Source: CAZYQW01 sp964649825 (GTDB lineage: Bacteria; Planctomycetota; B15-G4; JADJEK01). From it: a stretch of DNA of 64,000 nucleotides. A program made the position numbers and the translations under genes. Below are positions 7,270-15,409 of this stretch, piece by piece. The stretch covers positions 70,011-134,010 of the forward strand of contig CAZYQW010000051.1 of NCBI GenBank assembly GCA_964649825.1, written 5' to 3'. The notes under the pieces are model-generated. The model worked only from the letters and a program-made list of their open reading frames with translations. It ran no database searches and had not been told where the DNA came from. How positions within the stretch are numbered: position 1 is the first letter of the stretch; every line of letters begins with the position of its first letter.

Positions 7270-9567
7270 ATGGACGAGATCATCACCGAGTTCCTCATCG
7301 AGAGCGCCGAGGGGCTCGACCAGGTGGACCAGGACCTCGTCGCGCTCGAGGAGGATCCGGCGAATCCGGACACGATCGGCCGCCTGTTCCGGGTGATCCA
7401 CACGATCAAGGGGACGTCCGGCTTCCTCGGGTTCGAGAAGCTCGAGCACGTCGCTCACGTGGGAGAGACTCTGCTGAGCCTCCTCCGCGACGGCGCGAAG
7501 TCCGTCGACGTGGCGACGATCACCGGGCTGCTCCACATGGTCGACGCGGTCCGCAAGGTCCTCCGGAACGTGGAAGGAACGGGCGCCGAGGGGGACGAGG
7601 CGCACGAGGACGTGGTCGAGGAGCTGACCCACCTCGCGCAGCGTGGCCGGGGGGCGGCCGCGCCGAGCCCGATCGCGCCGGCTCCGCCCGCGACGGCCGC
7701 GGAGGCCGCGGCGGACGCGGAGGACGCGGAGGACGAGCCCGAGGCGGATGACGAGCGGCCGGTGGAGACTCACCGACCGGCCTCGGTCCCCGAGGCACCG
7801 GCGCGCCAACCACCCGCGGCGGCCAGGCCCGCGGCGTCGGCGGAGTCGGGCAACTCCGGCGGCAGCTCTGTCTCCAACTCGTCGGTGCGCGTCACGATCA
7901 ACCTGCTGGACGACTTGATGCGTCTCGTGGGCGAGCTCGTGCTCGCCCGCAACGAGATCCTCCAGCGCTGCAAACCGGAGCAGAAGCAGAGTTTCCAGCA
8001 GTTGAACATCGTCACCTCCGAGCTGCAGGAGGCGGTGATGAAGACGCGCATGCAGCCGATCCAACAGATCTGGAACAAGCTCCCGCGCGTCGTTCGCGAC
8101 CTGTCGAACGCGTGCGGCAAGAAGGCGCGCCTCGAGCTCGAAGGCAAGGACACCGAGCTCGACCGGTCCCTCCTCGAGTCGATGAAGGACCCGCTGACGC
8201 ACATCGTTCGAAACGCGATCGACCACGGCATCGAGAAGCCGGAGGATCGCCTTCGCGCCGGCAAGCCCGAGGAGGGATGCCTGCTGATGCGGGCGTTCCA
8301 CGAGAGTGGACAGGTCATCATCGAAGTGACGGACGACGGCCGCGGGATCGACGCCGAGAAGGTCCGGGCCAAGGCGGTCGAGAAGGGGCTCATCACGGCC
8401 GAGGCGGCGCTCGCGATGGAGGAGCGCGAGGCGATCAACCTGATCTTCGCGGCCGGCCTGACGACCGCCGCGCAGGTCACCAACATCTCCGGCCGCGGCG
8501 TCGGCATGGACGTCGTCAAGTCGAACATCGAGAAGATCGGCGGTCTGGTCGAGCTGTCGAGCCAGTTCGGATCGGGCACCACGCTTCGGATCAAGATCCC
8601 GCTGACGTTGGCGATCATCCCCGCGCTCATCGTGTCCTGTCGCGGCGAGCGCCTGGCGATCGCCCAGGTGAATCTCGTCGAGCTGGTGCGCCTCTCGGAC
8701 CGCGGCGAGGCGGGCGGCATCGAGATGGTCGGCGACGCTCCGGTCTTTCGGCTGCGCGGGCGCCTCCTGCCGCTGGTCTTCCTGAGCGAGGTGCTCGAGA
8801 TCGAGTCGCGCGAGCCGGACCCGACGACGGTTGCCGACTCGAACGTCGTGGTCGTCCAGGCCGACGGCTGCCTGTTCGGGATCGTCGTGGACGAGATCCG
8901 CAACACGGAGGAGATCGTCGTCAAGCCGCTGGGAAACCACCTGAAGGACGCGCGCATCTACGCCGGCGCGACGATCATGGGGGACGGGCGGGTCTCGCTG
9001 ATCCTCGACGTCATCGAGATCGGGCGGCAGCGCCGGCTGATGAACGAGCGCGTGAACTCGACCGCCGTCACGAAGGTGAGCACCGAAGCCGCGGGCGGTC
9101 AGTCGCTCGTGATCTTCACGCTGGACGAGCGGCACCGCATGGCGGTCCCGCTCGAGCACGTGGCGCGGCTCGAGGAACTCCCGCTCGAGGACGTCGAGTG
9201 GACGGGCGAGCAGTCGGTCATCCAGTACCGCGGCGAGATCATGCCGCTCATCCTGATCGCGGACGTGCTCGAGGGACGATCCTCCTGGCGTTCGGTGACG
9301 GACAAGCGATCCGTGCTCACCGACGGCAACCAGATCCCCACGATCGTCGTTTTCCACGGCGAGCGACGAGTCGGGCTCGTCGCCCGCCGGATCATCGATA
9401 TCACCCAGGCGCCGGTCACGTCGCGAAGCGAGCCCGCGCGGCCGGGAGTGATCGAGAGCATCGTGATCCAAGGACGCGTGACGGAGGTTCTCGACGTCCC
9501 GGTGGTCGTCCAGGCCGCGACCGGTGAACGTGCGCTCGAGGCGTTCGCGATAGGAGTCGAATCGTGA
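7270..9567 (+). CDS. cheA: Chemotaxis histidine kinase CheA with two CheW-like domains
   Basis: CheA autophosphorylates in response to receptors and passes phosphate to CheY and CheB. This 765-residue copy has an HPt domain (about 1-105, phospho-acceptor His44 in IHTIKGTSGFLGF). An Ala/Pro/Glu-rich linker (about 125-200) stands where a P2 domain would be. Then come the P3 dimerisation helices (about 205-280), an HATPase domain (about 280-445, with DDGRGID and GRGVGMDVVK) and a CheW-like regulatory domain (about 450-590). A second CheW-like domain follows (about 611-765). The second regulatory domain is unusual and P2 is not recognisable. ATG 7270 gives the canonical HPt N-terminus. The stop overlaps cheW. 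Confidence 0.95.
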   Translation: MDEIITEFLIESAEGLDQVDQDLVALEEDPANPDTIGRLFRVIHTIKGTSGFLGFEKLEHVAHVGETLLSLLRDGAKSVDVATITGLLHMVDAVRKVLRNVEGTGAEGDEAHEDVVEELTHLAQRGRGAAAPSPIAPAPPATAAEAAADAEDAEDEPEADDERPVETHRPASVPEAPARQPPAAARPAASAESGNSGGSSVSNSSVRVTINLLDDLMRLVGELVLARNEILQRCKPEQKQSFQQLNIVTSELQEAVMKTRMQPIQQIWNKLPRVVRDLSNACGKKARLELEGKDTELDRSLLESMKDPLTHIVRNAIDHGIEKPEDRLRAGKPEEGCLLMRAFHESGQVIIEVTDDGRGIDAEKVRAKAVEKGLITAEAALAMEEREAINLIFAAGLTTAAQVTNISGRGVGMDVVKSNIEKIGGLVELSSQFGSGTTLRIKIPLTLAIIPALIVSCRGERLAIAQVNLVELVRLSDRGEAGGIEMVGDAPVFRLRGRLLPLVFLSEVLEIESREPDPTTVADSNVVVVQADGCLFGIVVDEIRNTEEIVVKPLGNHLKDARIYAGATIMGDGRVSLILDVIEIGRQRRLMNERVNSTAVTKVSTEAAGGQSLVIFTLDERHRMAVPLEHVARLEELPLEDVEWTGEQSVIQYRGEIMPLILIADVLEGRSSWRSVTDKRSVLTDGNQIPTIVVFHGERRVGLVARRIIDITQAPVTSRSEPARPGVIESIVIQGRVTEVLDVPVVVQAATGERALEAFAIGVES

Positions 9568-10070
9568 GCGGGTACGAAGTCCAGCAGATCTGCGTCGTCC
9601 GGGTCGGGCCTCATCTGCTCGGCATACCCGTCATGGAGGTCTCCGAGTTGAGGCGGCACTCGGAGCTGACCCACGTGGCGCGCGCCCGGAGCGTCGTCAA
9701 GGGTCTGATCAACCTCCGCGGGCAGATCGTCACCGCTTTCGACATGCGGCGACGGCTCGGCCTGCCGGAACGCGAACCGCACCAGTTCGCGATGAGCGTC
9801 GTCATGCGGTCCCGCTCGGGTGGCGTCTGTCTGCTCGTCGATCGCATCGACGACGTCGTCGAGGTGGACGCCTCGACGTTCGAGCGGCCTCCCGAGACGC
9901 TGAGCGCGTCGGTCCGCGACGTCGTCCGCGGCGTCCACAAGCTCGAGGGGCGGCTGCTGCTGGTGATCGACGTGTGCCGCGTTCTCGAGACCGACGAGCG
10001 TTCGACGGCAGAAGCGACGGCGGCGGCGCTCGGCGTCGGTTCGACCGATGGCCCGATTGGAGACCGATAA
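9564..10070 (+). CDS. cheW: Chemotaxis coupling protein CheW
   Basis: This 168-residue single CheW domain links chemoreceptors to CheA in the polar array. Typical features are an early LLGIPVMEVSELRR strand/helix, VKGLINLRGQIVTAFDMRRRLG in the middle and a LLVDRIDDVVEVD strand. The C-terminal 20 residues are a low-complexity Ala/Thr tail. It starts with GTG overlapping the cheA stop codon (GTGA), so its translation is probably coupled to CheA and gives matched stoichiometry. cheY starts 2 nt after its stop. Confidence 0.94.
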   Translation: MSGYEVQQICVVRVGPHLLGIPVMEVSELRRHSELTHVARARSVVKGLINLRGQIVTAFDMRRRLGLPEREPHQFAMSVVMRSRSGGVCLLVDRIDDVVEVDASTFERPPETLSASVRDVVRGVHKLEGRLLLVIDVCRVLETDERSTAEATAAALGVGSTDGPIGDR

Positions 10071-10072
10071 GG

Positions 10073-10444
10073 ATGCGTGCGCTCGTCGTCGATGATTCCA
10101 AGGCGATCCGGATGATCATCTCGCGGCTCTTGACGGACCTCGACCACGAGGCCGTGCAGTCGGAGGACGGCGTCGACGCGCTCCAGAAGCTGACCGACTC
10201 CGGCCCGTTCGACCTCGTCCTTCTCGACTGGAACATGCCGTTGATGTCGGGCATCGAGGTGGTGCAGAAGATCCGAGCGAACCCCGCGTGGTCGGACGTG
10301 CAGATCGTCATGGTGACGACGGAAGCGCACTTCGACCGCGTGCGGGCGGCGATGGACGCCGGAGCGAACGAGTACCTGATGAAGCCGTTCACTCGCGAAG
10401 CGCTCGTCGAGAAGCTCGCGTTGCTTCGCAGTGTGGGTTCATGA
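10073..10444 (+). CDS. cheY: Chemotaxis response regulator CheY
   Basis: This is a stand-alone 123-residue receiver domain expected to carry the signal from CheA to FliM. The acidic pair Asp7/Asp8, the phosphoryl-acceptor Asp52 (LLDWNMP), the Thr/Thr pair near 82-83 and the Lys of MKPF near 104 are all present. ATG 10073 follows cheW by 2 nt, with GATAAGG acting as a ribosome site. The stop overlaps cheB (ATGA). LLDWNMP is typical of CheY rather than of transcriptional regulators. Confidence 0.93.
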   Translation: MRALVVDDSKAIRMIISRLLTDLDHEAVQSEDGVDALQKLTDSGPFDLVLLDWNMPLMSGIEVVQKIRANPAWSDVQIVMVTTEAHFDRVRAAMDAGANEYLMKPFTREALVEKLALLRSVGS

Positions 10445-11553
10445 CCACGGAGCCGAGGACGAGGGTACTGATCGTCGACGACTCCGCCGTCTTCCGGAAC
10501 GCCGTCCGAACGACGATCGAATCGGATCCGTCGCTCGAGGTCGCCGGCACGGCGCACGATGGGGCGGGCGCGCTCACGATGGTGGAGCGACATCGCCCGC
10601 AAGTCGTGGTGATGGACGTGGAGATGCCGGGAATGACCGGCATAGAGGCGCTGCGGGAGATGCGCGCTCGCTTCCCGCAGGTCCGCGTGATCATGTTCAG
10701 CAGCCTGACCCGGCGGGGTGCTGCCGAGACGATCGAGGCGCTCACGTCCGGCGCGGCGGACTACCTCGCGAAGCCGACCGGCGTCTCCAGTGCGAAGGAG
10801 GCGGTCGAGATCCTCAAGGCGGAGCTGCTGCCGCGGATCCGCTCGCTCGACCCCGCCCGGCGCGCCACGATCGTTCCTCCCCCGGCGCACACGGCGGCGG
10901 TCGCGCCGCCGGCCGCGTGCCGGAGGAGGACGCCGCGGCCTCGTCCCGCCCAGGTGGTCGCGATCGGCACGTCGACGGGTGGCCCGCGTGCGCTGTACGA
11001 CGTGCTCTCTCGCCTGGGCGGCAAGCTGACCGTCCCGATGCTGATCGTCCAACACATGCCGCGGGAGTTCACCGCCCAACTCGCGGCTCGGTTGGCGTCG
11101 GCGGTGTCGTTTCCGGTCCGCGAAGCCGCGGACGGAGAGCCGCTCGAGGCCGGAGTCGCGCTCGTCGCGCCCGGCGGGTACCACATGAGCGTCGTCGTGA
11201 AGGATCGCGAGCGGCGCATCCACCTCGATGCCGGCCCGCCGATCAACTTCTGTCGCCCCTCCGTCGATCCAATGCTCGAATCCGTCGCGCGGACGTTCGG
11301 GCCGAGCGCGCTCGCCGTGATCCTGACCGGGATGGGGAGGGACGGCGCCGACGGCTGTCGGTCGATTCGCGACGCCGGGGGCTGGATCATCGTCCAGGAC
11401 GAGTCGACGTCCGTGGTCTGGGGGATGCCGGGTGCGGTCGCGACGTCCGGATGCGCGGATGAAATCGTGCCGCTGAACCGCGTGGCGGACCGGATCGCGA
11501 CCGCGATCGGGGGAACGGTGTCGAACGACCAGCAACCGACGGGCGTGAGATGA
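10441..11553 (+). CDS. cheB: Protein-glutamate methylesterase CheB
   Basis: CheB removes methyl groups from (or deamidates) chemoreceptors and is activated by phosphorylation from CheA. The 370-residue protein has an N-terminal receiver (Asp13/Asp14, phospho-acceptor Asp59), an Ala/Pro-rich linker and a C-terminal methylesterase domain. The catalytic residues are visible: Ser178 in GTSTGGP, His205 in VQHMP and Asp301 in GMGRDGADG. It overlaps cheY at its start and cheR at its end by 4 nt each, which fits a compact adaptation module. Confidence 0.96.
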   Translation: MTTEPRTRVLIVDDSAVFRNAVRTTIESDPSLEVAGTAHDGAGALTMVERHRPQVVVMDVEMPGMTGIEALREMRARFPQVRVIMFSSLTRRGAAETIEALTSGAADYLAKPTGVSSAKEAVEILKAELLPRIRSLDPARRATIVPPPAHTAAVAPPAACRRRTPRPRPAQVVAIGTSTGGPRALYDVLSRLGGKLTVPMLIVQHMPREFTAQLAARLASAVSFPVREAADGEPLEAGVALVAPGGYHMSVVVKDRERRIHLDAGPPINFCRPSVDPMLESVARTFGPSALAVILTGMGRDGADGCRSIRDAGGWIIVQDESTSVVWGMPGAVATSGCADEIVPLNRVADRIATAIGGTVSNDQQPTGVR

Positions 11554-12383
11554 CCACGATGACGGTTTCATCTACCGACTTCGCGACCATCCGCGAGCTG
11601 GTCCTTCGTGAGACGTCGATCGTCCTCGACGAGAGCCGGAACTACTTGATCGAAGCCCGGCTGACGCCCGTGGCCGCGCAGGCCGGATTCGCGTCGGTCG
11701 GTCACCTCGTCGAAGCGGTCAAGCAGCCTCGCCGGCATGACCTCGTTCGCTGCATCTGCGAGGCGATGACGACGAACGAGACGTTGTTCTTCCGCGAACC
11801 GGCGACGTTCAACGCGATCTCCGCGGCCGTGCTTCCCGAGCTCGTGAAGGCGCGCGCGGCCGAGAAGCAGATTCGCGTCTGGAGCGCGGCGGCCTCGACC
11901 GGACAGGAGGCGTACAGCGCGGCGATGATGCTGAGCGAGCTGAAGCCGTCCCTGGGCGGCGCGTCGCTGCAGATTCTCGGCACCGACTACTGCGAGAAGG
12001 TGCTCGAGTACGCACGCAAGGGCCAGTACACGCAGATCGAGGTGAACCGCGGTCTCCCGACGTCGCTGATGCTCAAGTACTTCGAGCGCAGCGGAATCCG
12101 CTGGCAGATCAGCGAGCAGATCCGCTCGATGGTGGACTTCCGGCCGTTGAACCTGTGCGCGCCGTTTCCGGTGCTGCCGCGGTTCGACGTCATCCTGCTG
12201 CGAAACGTCCTTATCTACTTCAGTTTGCCGACCCGCAAGACGATCTTCGAGCAGGTCCGACGAGTCCTGCGGCCCGACGGTTACCTGATCCTCGGTGGTG
12301 CGGAGACCGCGATCGATGACGGCGCCGCGTTCCAGCCGAGGCGCTTCGGCGCCGTGACCTTCTATCAAGCTCGACAAGGGTGA
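11550..12383 (+). CDS. cheR: Chemoreceptor methyltransferase CheR
   Basis: CheR methylates glutamates on chemoreceptors using S-adenosylmethionine and so sets adaptation with CheB. The 277-residue product has the N-terminal helical domain (FATIRELVLRETSIVLDE). The SAM-binding domain follows, with MTTNETLFFREP, the motif VWSAAASTGQEAYS, LGTDYCEKVLEYARKG and the DVILLRNVLIYF segment. No C-terminal TPR extension is present. Its start overlaps the cheB stop (ATGA). Confidence 0.96.
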   Translation: MTTMTVSSTDFATIRELVLRETSIVLDESRNYLIEARLTPVAAQAGFASVGHLVEAVKQPRRHDLVRCICEAMTTNETLFFREPATFNAISAAVLPELVKARAAEKQIRVWSAAASTGQEAYSAAMMLSELKPSLGGASLQILGTDYCEKVLEYARKGQYTQIEVNRGLPTSLMLKYFERSGIRWQISEQIRSMVDFRPLNLCAPFPVLPRFDVILLRNVLIYFSLPTRKTIFEQVRRVLRPDGYLILGGAETAIDDGAAFQPRRFGAVTFYQARQG

Positions 12384-12387
12384 GCCA

Positions 12388-12888
12388 ATGATCGCCGAAC
12401 AATCCGGCTCGATGGTGACGGAAATCACGCAGGGAGTCTTCGAGTCCTTCCTCGGGATCGATATCACTCCCCGGGATTCAGAGGGTTCGGGGGAGTCGTC
12501 GTCGCCGGCTCCGCTCGGCGGAGTGACGGTCACGAGCATGGTCCATATCTCGGGAGCCGAGGAGTGCATGACCCTCAGCTTCGAGTGCTCCGACTCGCTC
12601 GCGCGGACGGTCGCGTCGATCATGTTCAGCACGGACCCGGCGGAATGCTCGGAAGAGGAGATCTCCGACGCGATCGGCGAGATCGCCAACATGATCGGAG
12701 GGAACCTGAAGTCGACCCTGCACGCGGACGCGTCGCTCTCGTTGCCGTCCGTCGTGAAGGGTGCCGGCTACCAGACGGTCATTCCTCGTTCGCGCCTGCG
12801 CTGTCGCATCGAGTTCGAGTGCGGTACGGAGGTCATTGTCCTGACGGTGTACAGCCCGACCGCCGCGCCGGCGGGATCGGAGGTTTGA
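12388..12888 (+). CDS. cheX: CheY-P phosphatase CheX
   Basis: This 166-residue protein matches the CheX/CheC/FliY phosphatase family, which removes phosphate from CheY-P. The diagnostic E-x2-N motif appears in IGEIANMIGGNLK (around residue 98), on the helix where Glu and Asn orient attacking water. The order of beta strands and the VTSMVHISG and CIEFECG-like segments fit CheX. The location between cheR and a second cheY supports signal termination as its job. Confidence 0.88.
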   Translation: MIAEQSGSMVTEITQGVFESFLGIDITPRDSEGSGESSSPAPLGGVTVTSMVHISGAEECMTLSFECSDSLARTVASIMFSTDPAECSEEEISDAIGEIANMIGGNLKSTLHADASLSLPSVVKGAGYQTVIPRSRLRCRIEFECGTEVIVLTVYSPTAAPAGSEV

Positions 12889-12890
12889 AC

Positions 12891-13256
12891 ATGAAGATCC
12901 TCGTCGTCGACGACAGTCGCGCCATGCGAATGATCGTGATCCGTGCGCTCAAGGCGGCCGGCTACAGCAGCCACACGTTCCAGGAGGCATCGAACGGCCA
13001 GGAGGCGTGGAACGCGATCCAGGCGGAGAAGCCGGACCTGATCCTCAGCGACTGGAACATGCCCGAGATGCGAGGCATCGACCTGCTGAAGAAGATCAAG
13101 GAAGCGGGGGTCGAGGTTCCGTTCGGCTTCGTGACGTCGGAGGCGAGCAGCGTCGTCCAACAGGAGGCGACCGACAATGGCGCCTCGTTCTTCATCACCA
13201 AACCGTTCACGAACGAGGCGTTCGAGGACGCGCTCGGGCCCGTGATGGCGAAGTGA
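12891..13256 (+). CDS. Second CheY-type response regulator
   Basis: This is a 121-residue single receiver domain. Asp7/Asp8, phospho-acceptor Asp54 (LSDWNMPEMRG), a conserved Thr/Ser region (GFVTSEAS) and Lys of ITKPF are all present. It starts 2 nt after cheX. With two CheYs in one operon, one may act at the motor and the other as a phosphate sink or on another target. Sequence alone does not say which, although both keep the CheY-like DWNMP signature. Confidence 0.9.
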   Translation: MKILVVDDSRAMRMIVIRALKAAGYSSHTFQEASNGQEAWNAIQAEKPDLILSDWNMPEMRGIDLLKKIKEAGVEVPFGFVTSEASSVVQQEATDNGASFFITKPFTNEAFEDALGPVMAK

Positions 13257-13287
13257 ACGGATCGGGCCGGGTAGAAAGGATCGAACG

Positions 13288-13773
13288 ATGGCGTCGGCAT
13301 GCACCGTTCCGGAGTCTGTGGCGATCTCGAGCGTCTTGACGGCGCTCTTCGGACGCGACGTCGAAGTCGAGGAGGCCAACAAGCTGGACCTCGTCAAGCT
13401 GAAGGGGATCATCGCCACGTATCGCGACGCGGATCGTGCGCTCGGCGCGTTCGTCGCGGCCGACCTGGCGGCGGCGGGAGGGATCGCCGCGGCGCTGTCG
13501 CTGTTCCCGCCGCGCGTGGTCAACGAAGCGGTCCAGGCCGGCGCGCTGCCGGACTCGCTGGCAGAGAACCTCCGTGAGGTCCTGAACGTCGGCAAGCGCT
13601 GGTTCGACAGCTCGGATCGCGGGCTCGAGCTCGCGGAGATCCTGTCCGCTCCGGGCGGGGTGACGGGCGAGCTGAGGCCGTACCTCGCGAACCCCGCGGC
13701 CCGGCTCGACGTCGAGGTGATGATTCGGGGCTACGCTCCGGGTCGACTCACCATCGTCTCCGTCAAGGGTTGA
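13288..13773 (+). CDS. Unknown chemotaxis-operon protein, possible degenerate CheC/CheX-like
   Basis: I do not firmly recognise this 161-residue protein. It is soluble, Ala/Leu/Val-rich and ends in two strands (DVEVMIRGYAPGRLTIVSV). A helix contains SLAENLREVLNVGKRWF (about residues 91-107), where Glu and Asn are spaced E-x2-N as in CheX and CheC phosphatases. It is the last gene of the chemotaxis operon, 31 nt after the second cheY, with AAAGG upstream of the ATG. A role in CheY-P handling or motor binding is an inference from position and that short motif. Confidence 0.6.
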   Translation: MASACTVPESVAISSVLTALFGRDVEVEEANKLDLVKLKGIIATYRDADRALGAFVAADLAAAGGIAAALSLFPPRVVNEAVQAGALPDSLAENLREVLNVGKRWFDSSDRGLELAEILSAPGGVTGELRPYLANPAARLDVEVMIRGYAPGRLTIVSVKG

Positions 13774-13920
13774 TCGACCCGCCCGACTCCTCCCCAATCG
13801 ACTTCGCCGCCGTCCGGTCGCGCGTGCCCCGGCGGCGCGATCCCGTTCCGACCACCTGGCGGCGTCCCGGGGGCGACCCGCGTTTCCCGTACCCACGCCC
13901 GAGCCCAGGCTCTACCGGTG

Positions 13921-15393
13921 CTACAGGTAGTCCAGGAGCGACGGTCCTCGGCTGATGCGGGCCGCGACCGCGAGCGCGGTCTCGTAGCCGCTCTCGGCGT
14001 TGCTCAAATCGAGGCTGGCGACGAGGAGATCGGTGTCCTCGAGCTGACCGCGGCGTTCCTCGAGGGCGAGCTCGAACACGGCGAGCGAGTTGGCGATCCG
14101 GTCGAACGACTCGCTGCGTGCACCGAGCTCCGCGAGGCCGCTCAGGACCCCGTCATGGCTGCGGTCGAGCGCGAGCAGACGGGATTGGACGCGTTCGACG
14201 TAGCCCTGCGACGGGAACCCCGTCTTCCCGAGGAGCTCGTCGCGCAGGCCGATCAACACGTCGAAGACCGTCTCCGTGCCCGGGAACACCGCCAGCGAGT
14301 CGCCGACCCGGTCGACGGAGCTCGTGTCGAGGTGGACCACGCGCCCTTCGCCGTCCTTCAGCAGGTAGTCGCCGCTGAAGGCGAGCGCCTGGGGCGCCCC
14401 CCCTTCGATCGCGATGGTCGCGTCGGCTTGCAGGTCGACGACGCCCTCGAACCCGGGGGCGAGCGCGCTGACGTCGACGTGGACGACCGTGCCACCGTCC
14501 CCGGTGAGCTTCAGGTCGGTCTCGGTGCCGGTGAACGACACCGGCGGGCCGCCGTCGAGCGAGATCGTGGGGCCGCCGGAGAGGGGATCGTTCAAGACGG
14601 TGAGCTTGTGCGCTCCGGCGGGGCCGACGATGGAGTCGTTGGCGCTCGACGCGCCGGGAGCGAGGCCGCTCACGGAGTCGGCGCCGCCGGCCCCGAGGCC
14701 GTCGCCGAACGTCGTCGACACGTGGGTGATGGAGATCTTCTTCGTCCCCACGACGGTGTCGTTCGCGCCCGGGGTCGGCTCGAGTCCGATCTGGCTCGCG
14801 ATCGAGGTCGATCCGCGCTGGTACGTGAGGAACGCGTCCGCGCCGGTGAGGTCGACGTTCTTCACCTCGGCCGGGCCGAGTCGCACCTGGCGCGCGATGT
14901 CGTCGCCGAGGTACGTGACGCCGGCGGTGAACCCCGACGCGGTCGTCTCCTTGAACGGAAGGACGCCGATCTTCGAGCCGGCGAAGATGTGGCGGCCGTC
15001 GAAGTGCGTGTTCGCGCGACCGATGATCTGCTTCAGGATGCCGTCGATCTCCGCGGCCAGCGTGGCCAGGTCGGTCGGGCTCTTCGTGCCGGCCGCCGCC
15101 TCGAGACCGGTGGCTCGGGCCTGGATGATGAGCGACGAGACCTCTTCCAACGTGGCCGACTGGGTGTCCGACGCGAATCGCGCCGACGTGACCGACTCGC
15201 GCTGCTCGAACGCCTTCGACAGGCTGTTCCTGACGTTGAGCGCGCTCGACGCGGACGCCGTGTCCTCCGACACGAAGAGGATTCGCTTCCCGGTCGAGAT
15301 CTGGTTTTGCGCGGCGGCGAGCCGCGCGTAGGCACGCGTCAGGTCGTACTGGATGCGTTCGAACTGGATCAGCGGCGTGATGCGAAACGTCAC
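13921..15393 (-). CDS. flgL: Flagellar hook-filament junction protein FlgL (HAP3)
   Basis: FlgL links the hook to the filament and is exported after FlgK. This 490-residue protein has the flagellin-like N-terminal helix pair (QYDLTRAYARLAAAQNQIS, then GKRI and a conserved SNALNVRNSL-like stretch) and a C-terminal helix with EDTDLLVASLDLSNAESGYE. A Gly/Asp-rich middle insert (about 190-340) rich in short strands makes it longer than the roughly 300-residue enteric FlgL. That insert is probably a surface-exposed domain. It is the last gene of the flg operon, 16 nt after flgK. Confidence 0.92.
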   Translation of the reverse strand: MTFRITPLIQFERIQYDLTRAYARLAAAQNQISTGKRILFVSEDTASASSALNVRNSLSKAFEQRESVTSARFASDTQSATLEEVSSLIIQARATGLEAAAGTKSPTDLATLAAEIDGILKQIIGRANTHFDGRHIFAGSKIGVLPFKETTASGFTAGVTYLGDDIARQVRLGPAEVKNVDLTGADAFLTYQRGSTSIASQIGLEPTPGANDTVVGTKKISITHVSTTFGDGLGAGGADSVSGLAPGASSANDSIVGPAGAHKLTVLNDPLSGGPTISLDGGPPVSFTGTETDLKLTGDGGTVVHVDVSALAPGFEGVVDLQADATIAIEGGAPQALAFSGDYLLKDGEGRVVHLDTSSVDRVGDSLAVFPGTETVFDVLIGLRDELLGKTGFPSQGYVERVQSRLLALDRSHDGVLSGLAELGARSESFDRIANSLAVFELALEERRGQLEDTDLLVASLDLSNAESGYETALAVAARISRGPSLLDYL

Positions 15394-15409
15394 TTTGGGG
15401 CTCCCGGGG

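Noticed and set aside
13774..13920. Terminator or small gene in the convergent gap after the chemotaxis operon
   Set aside because: Only a 5-bp repeat with a 2-nt loop (GAGCC-CA-GGCTC) is visible and no T-run follows. The short open frame there lacks family features.
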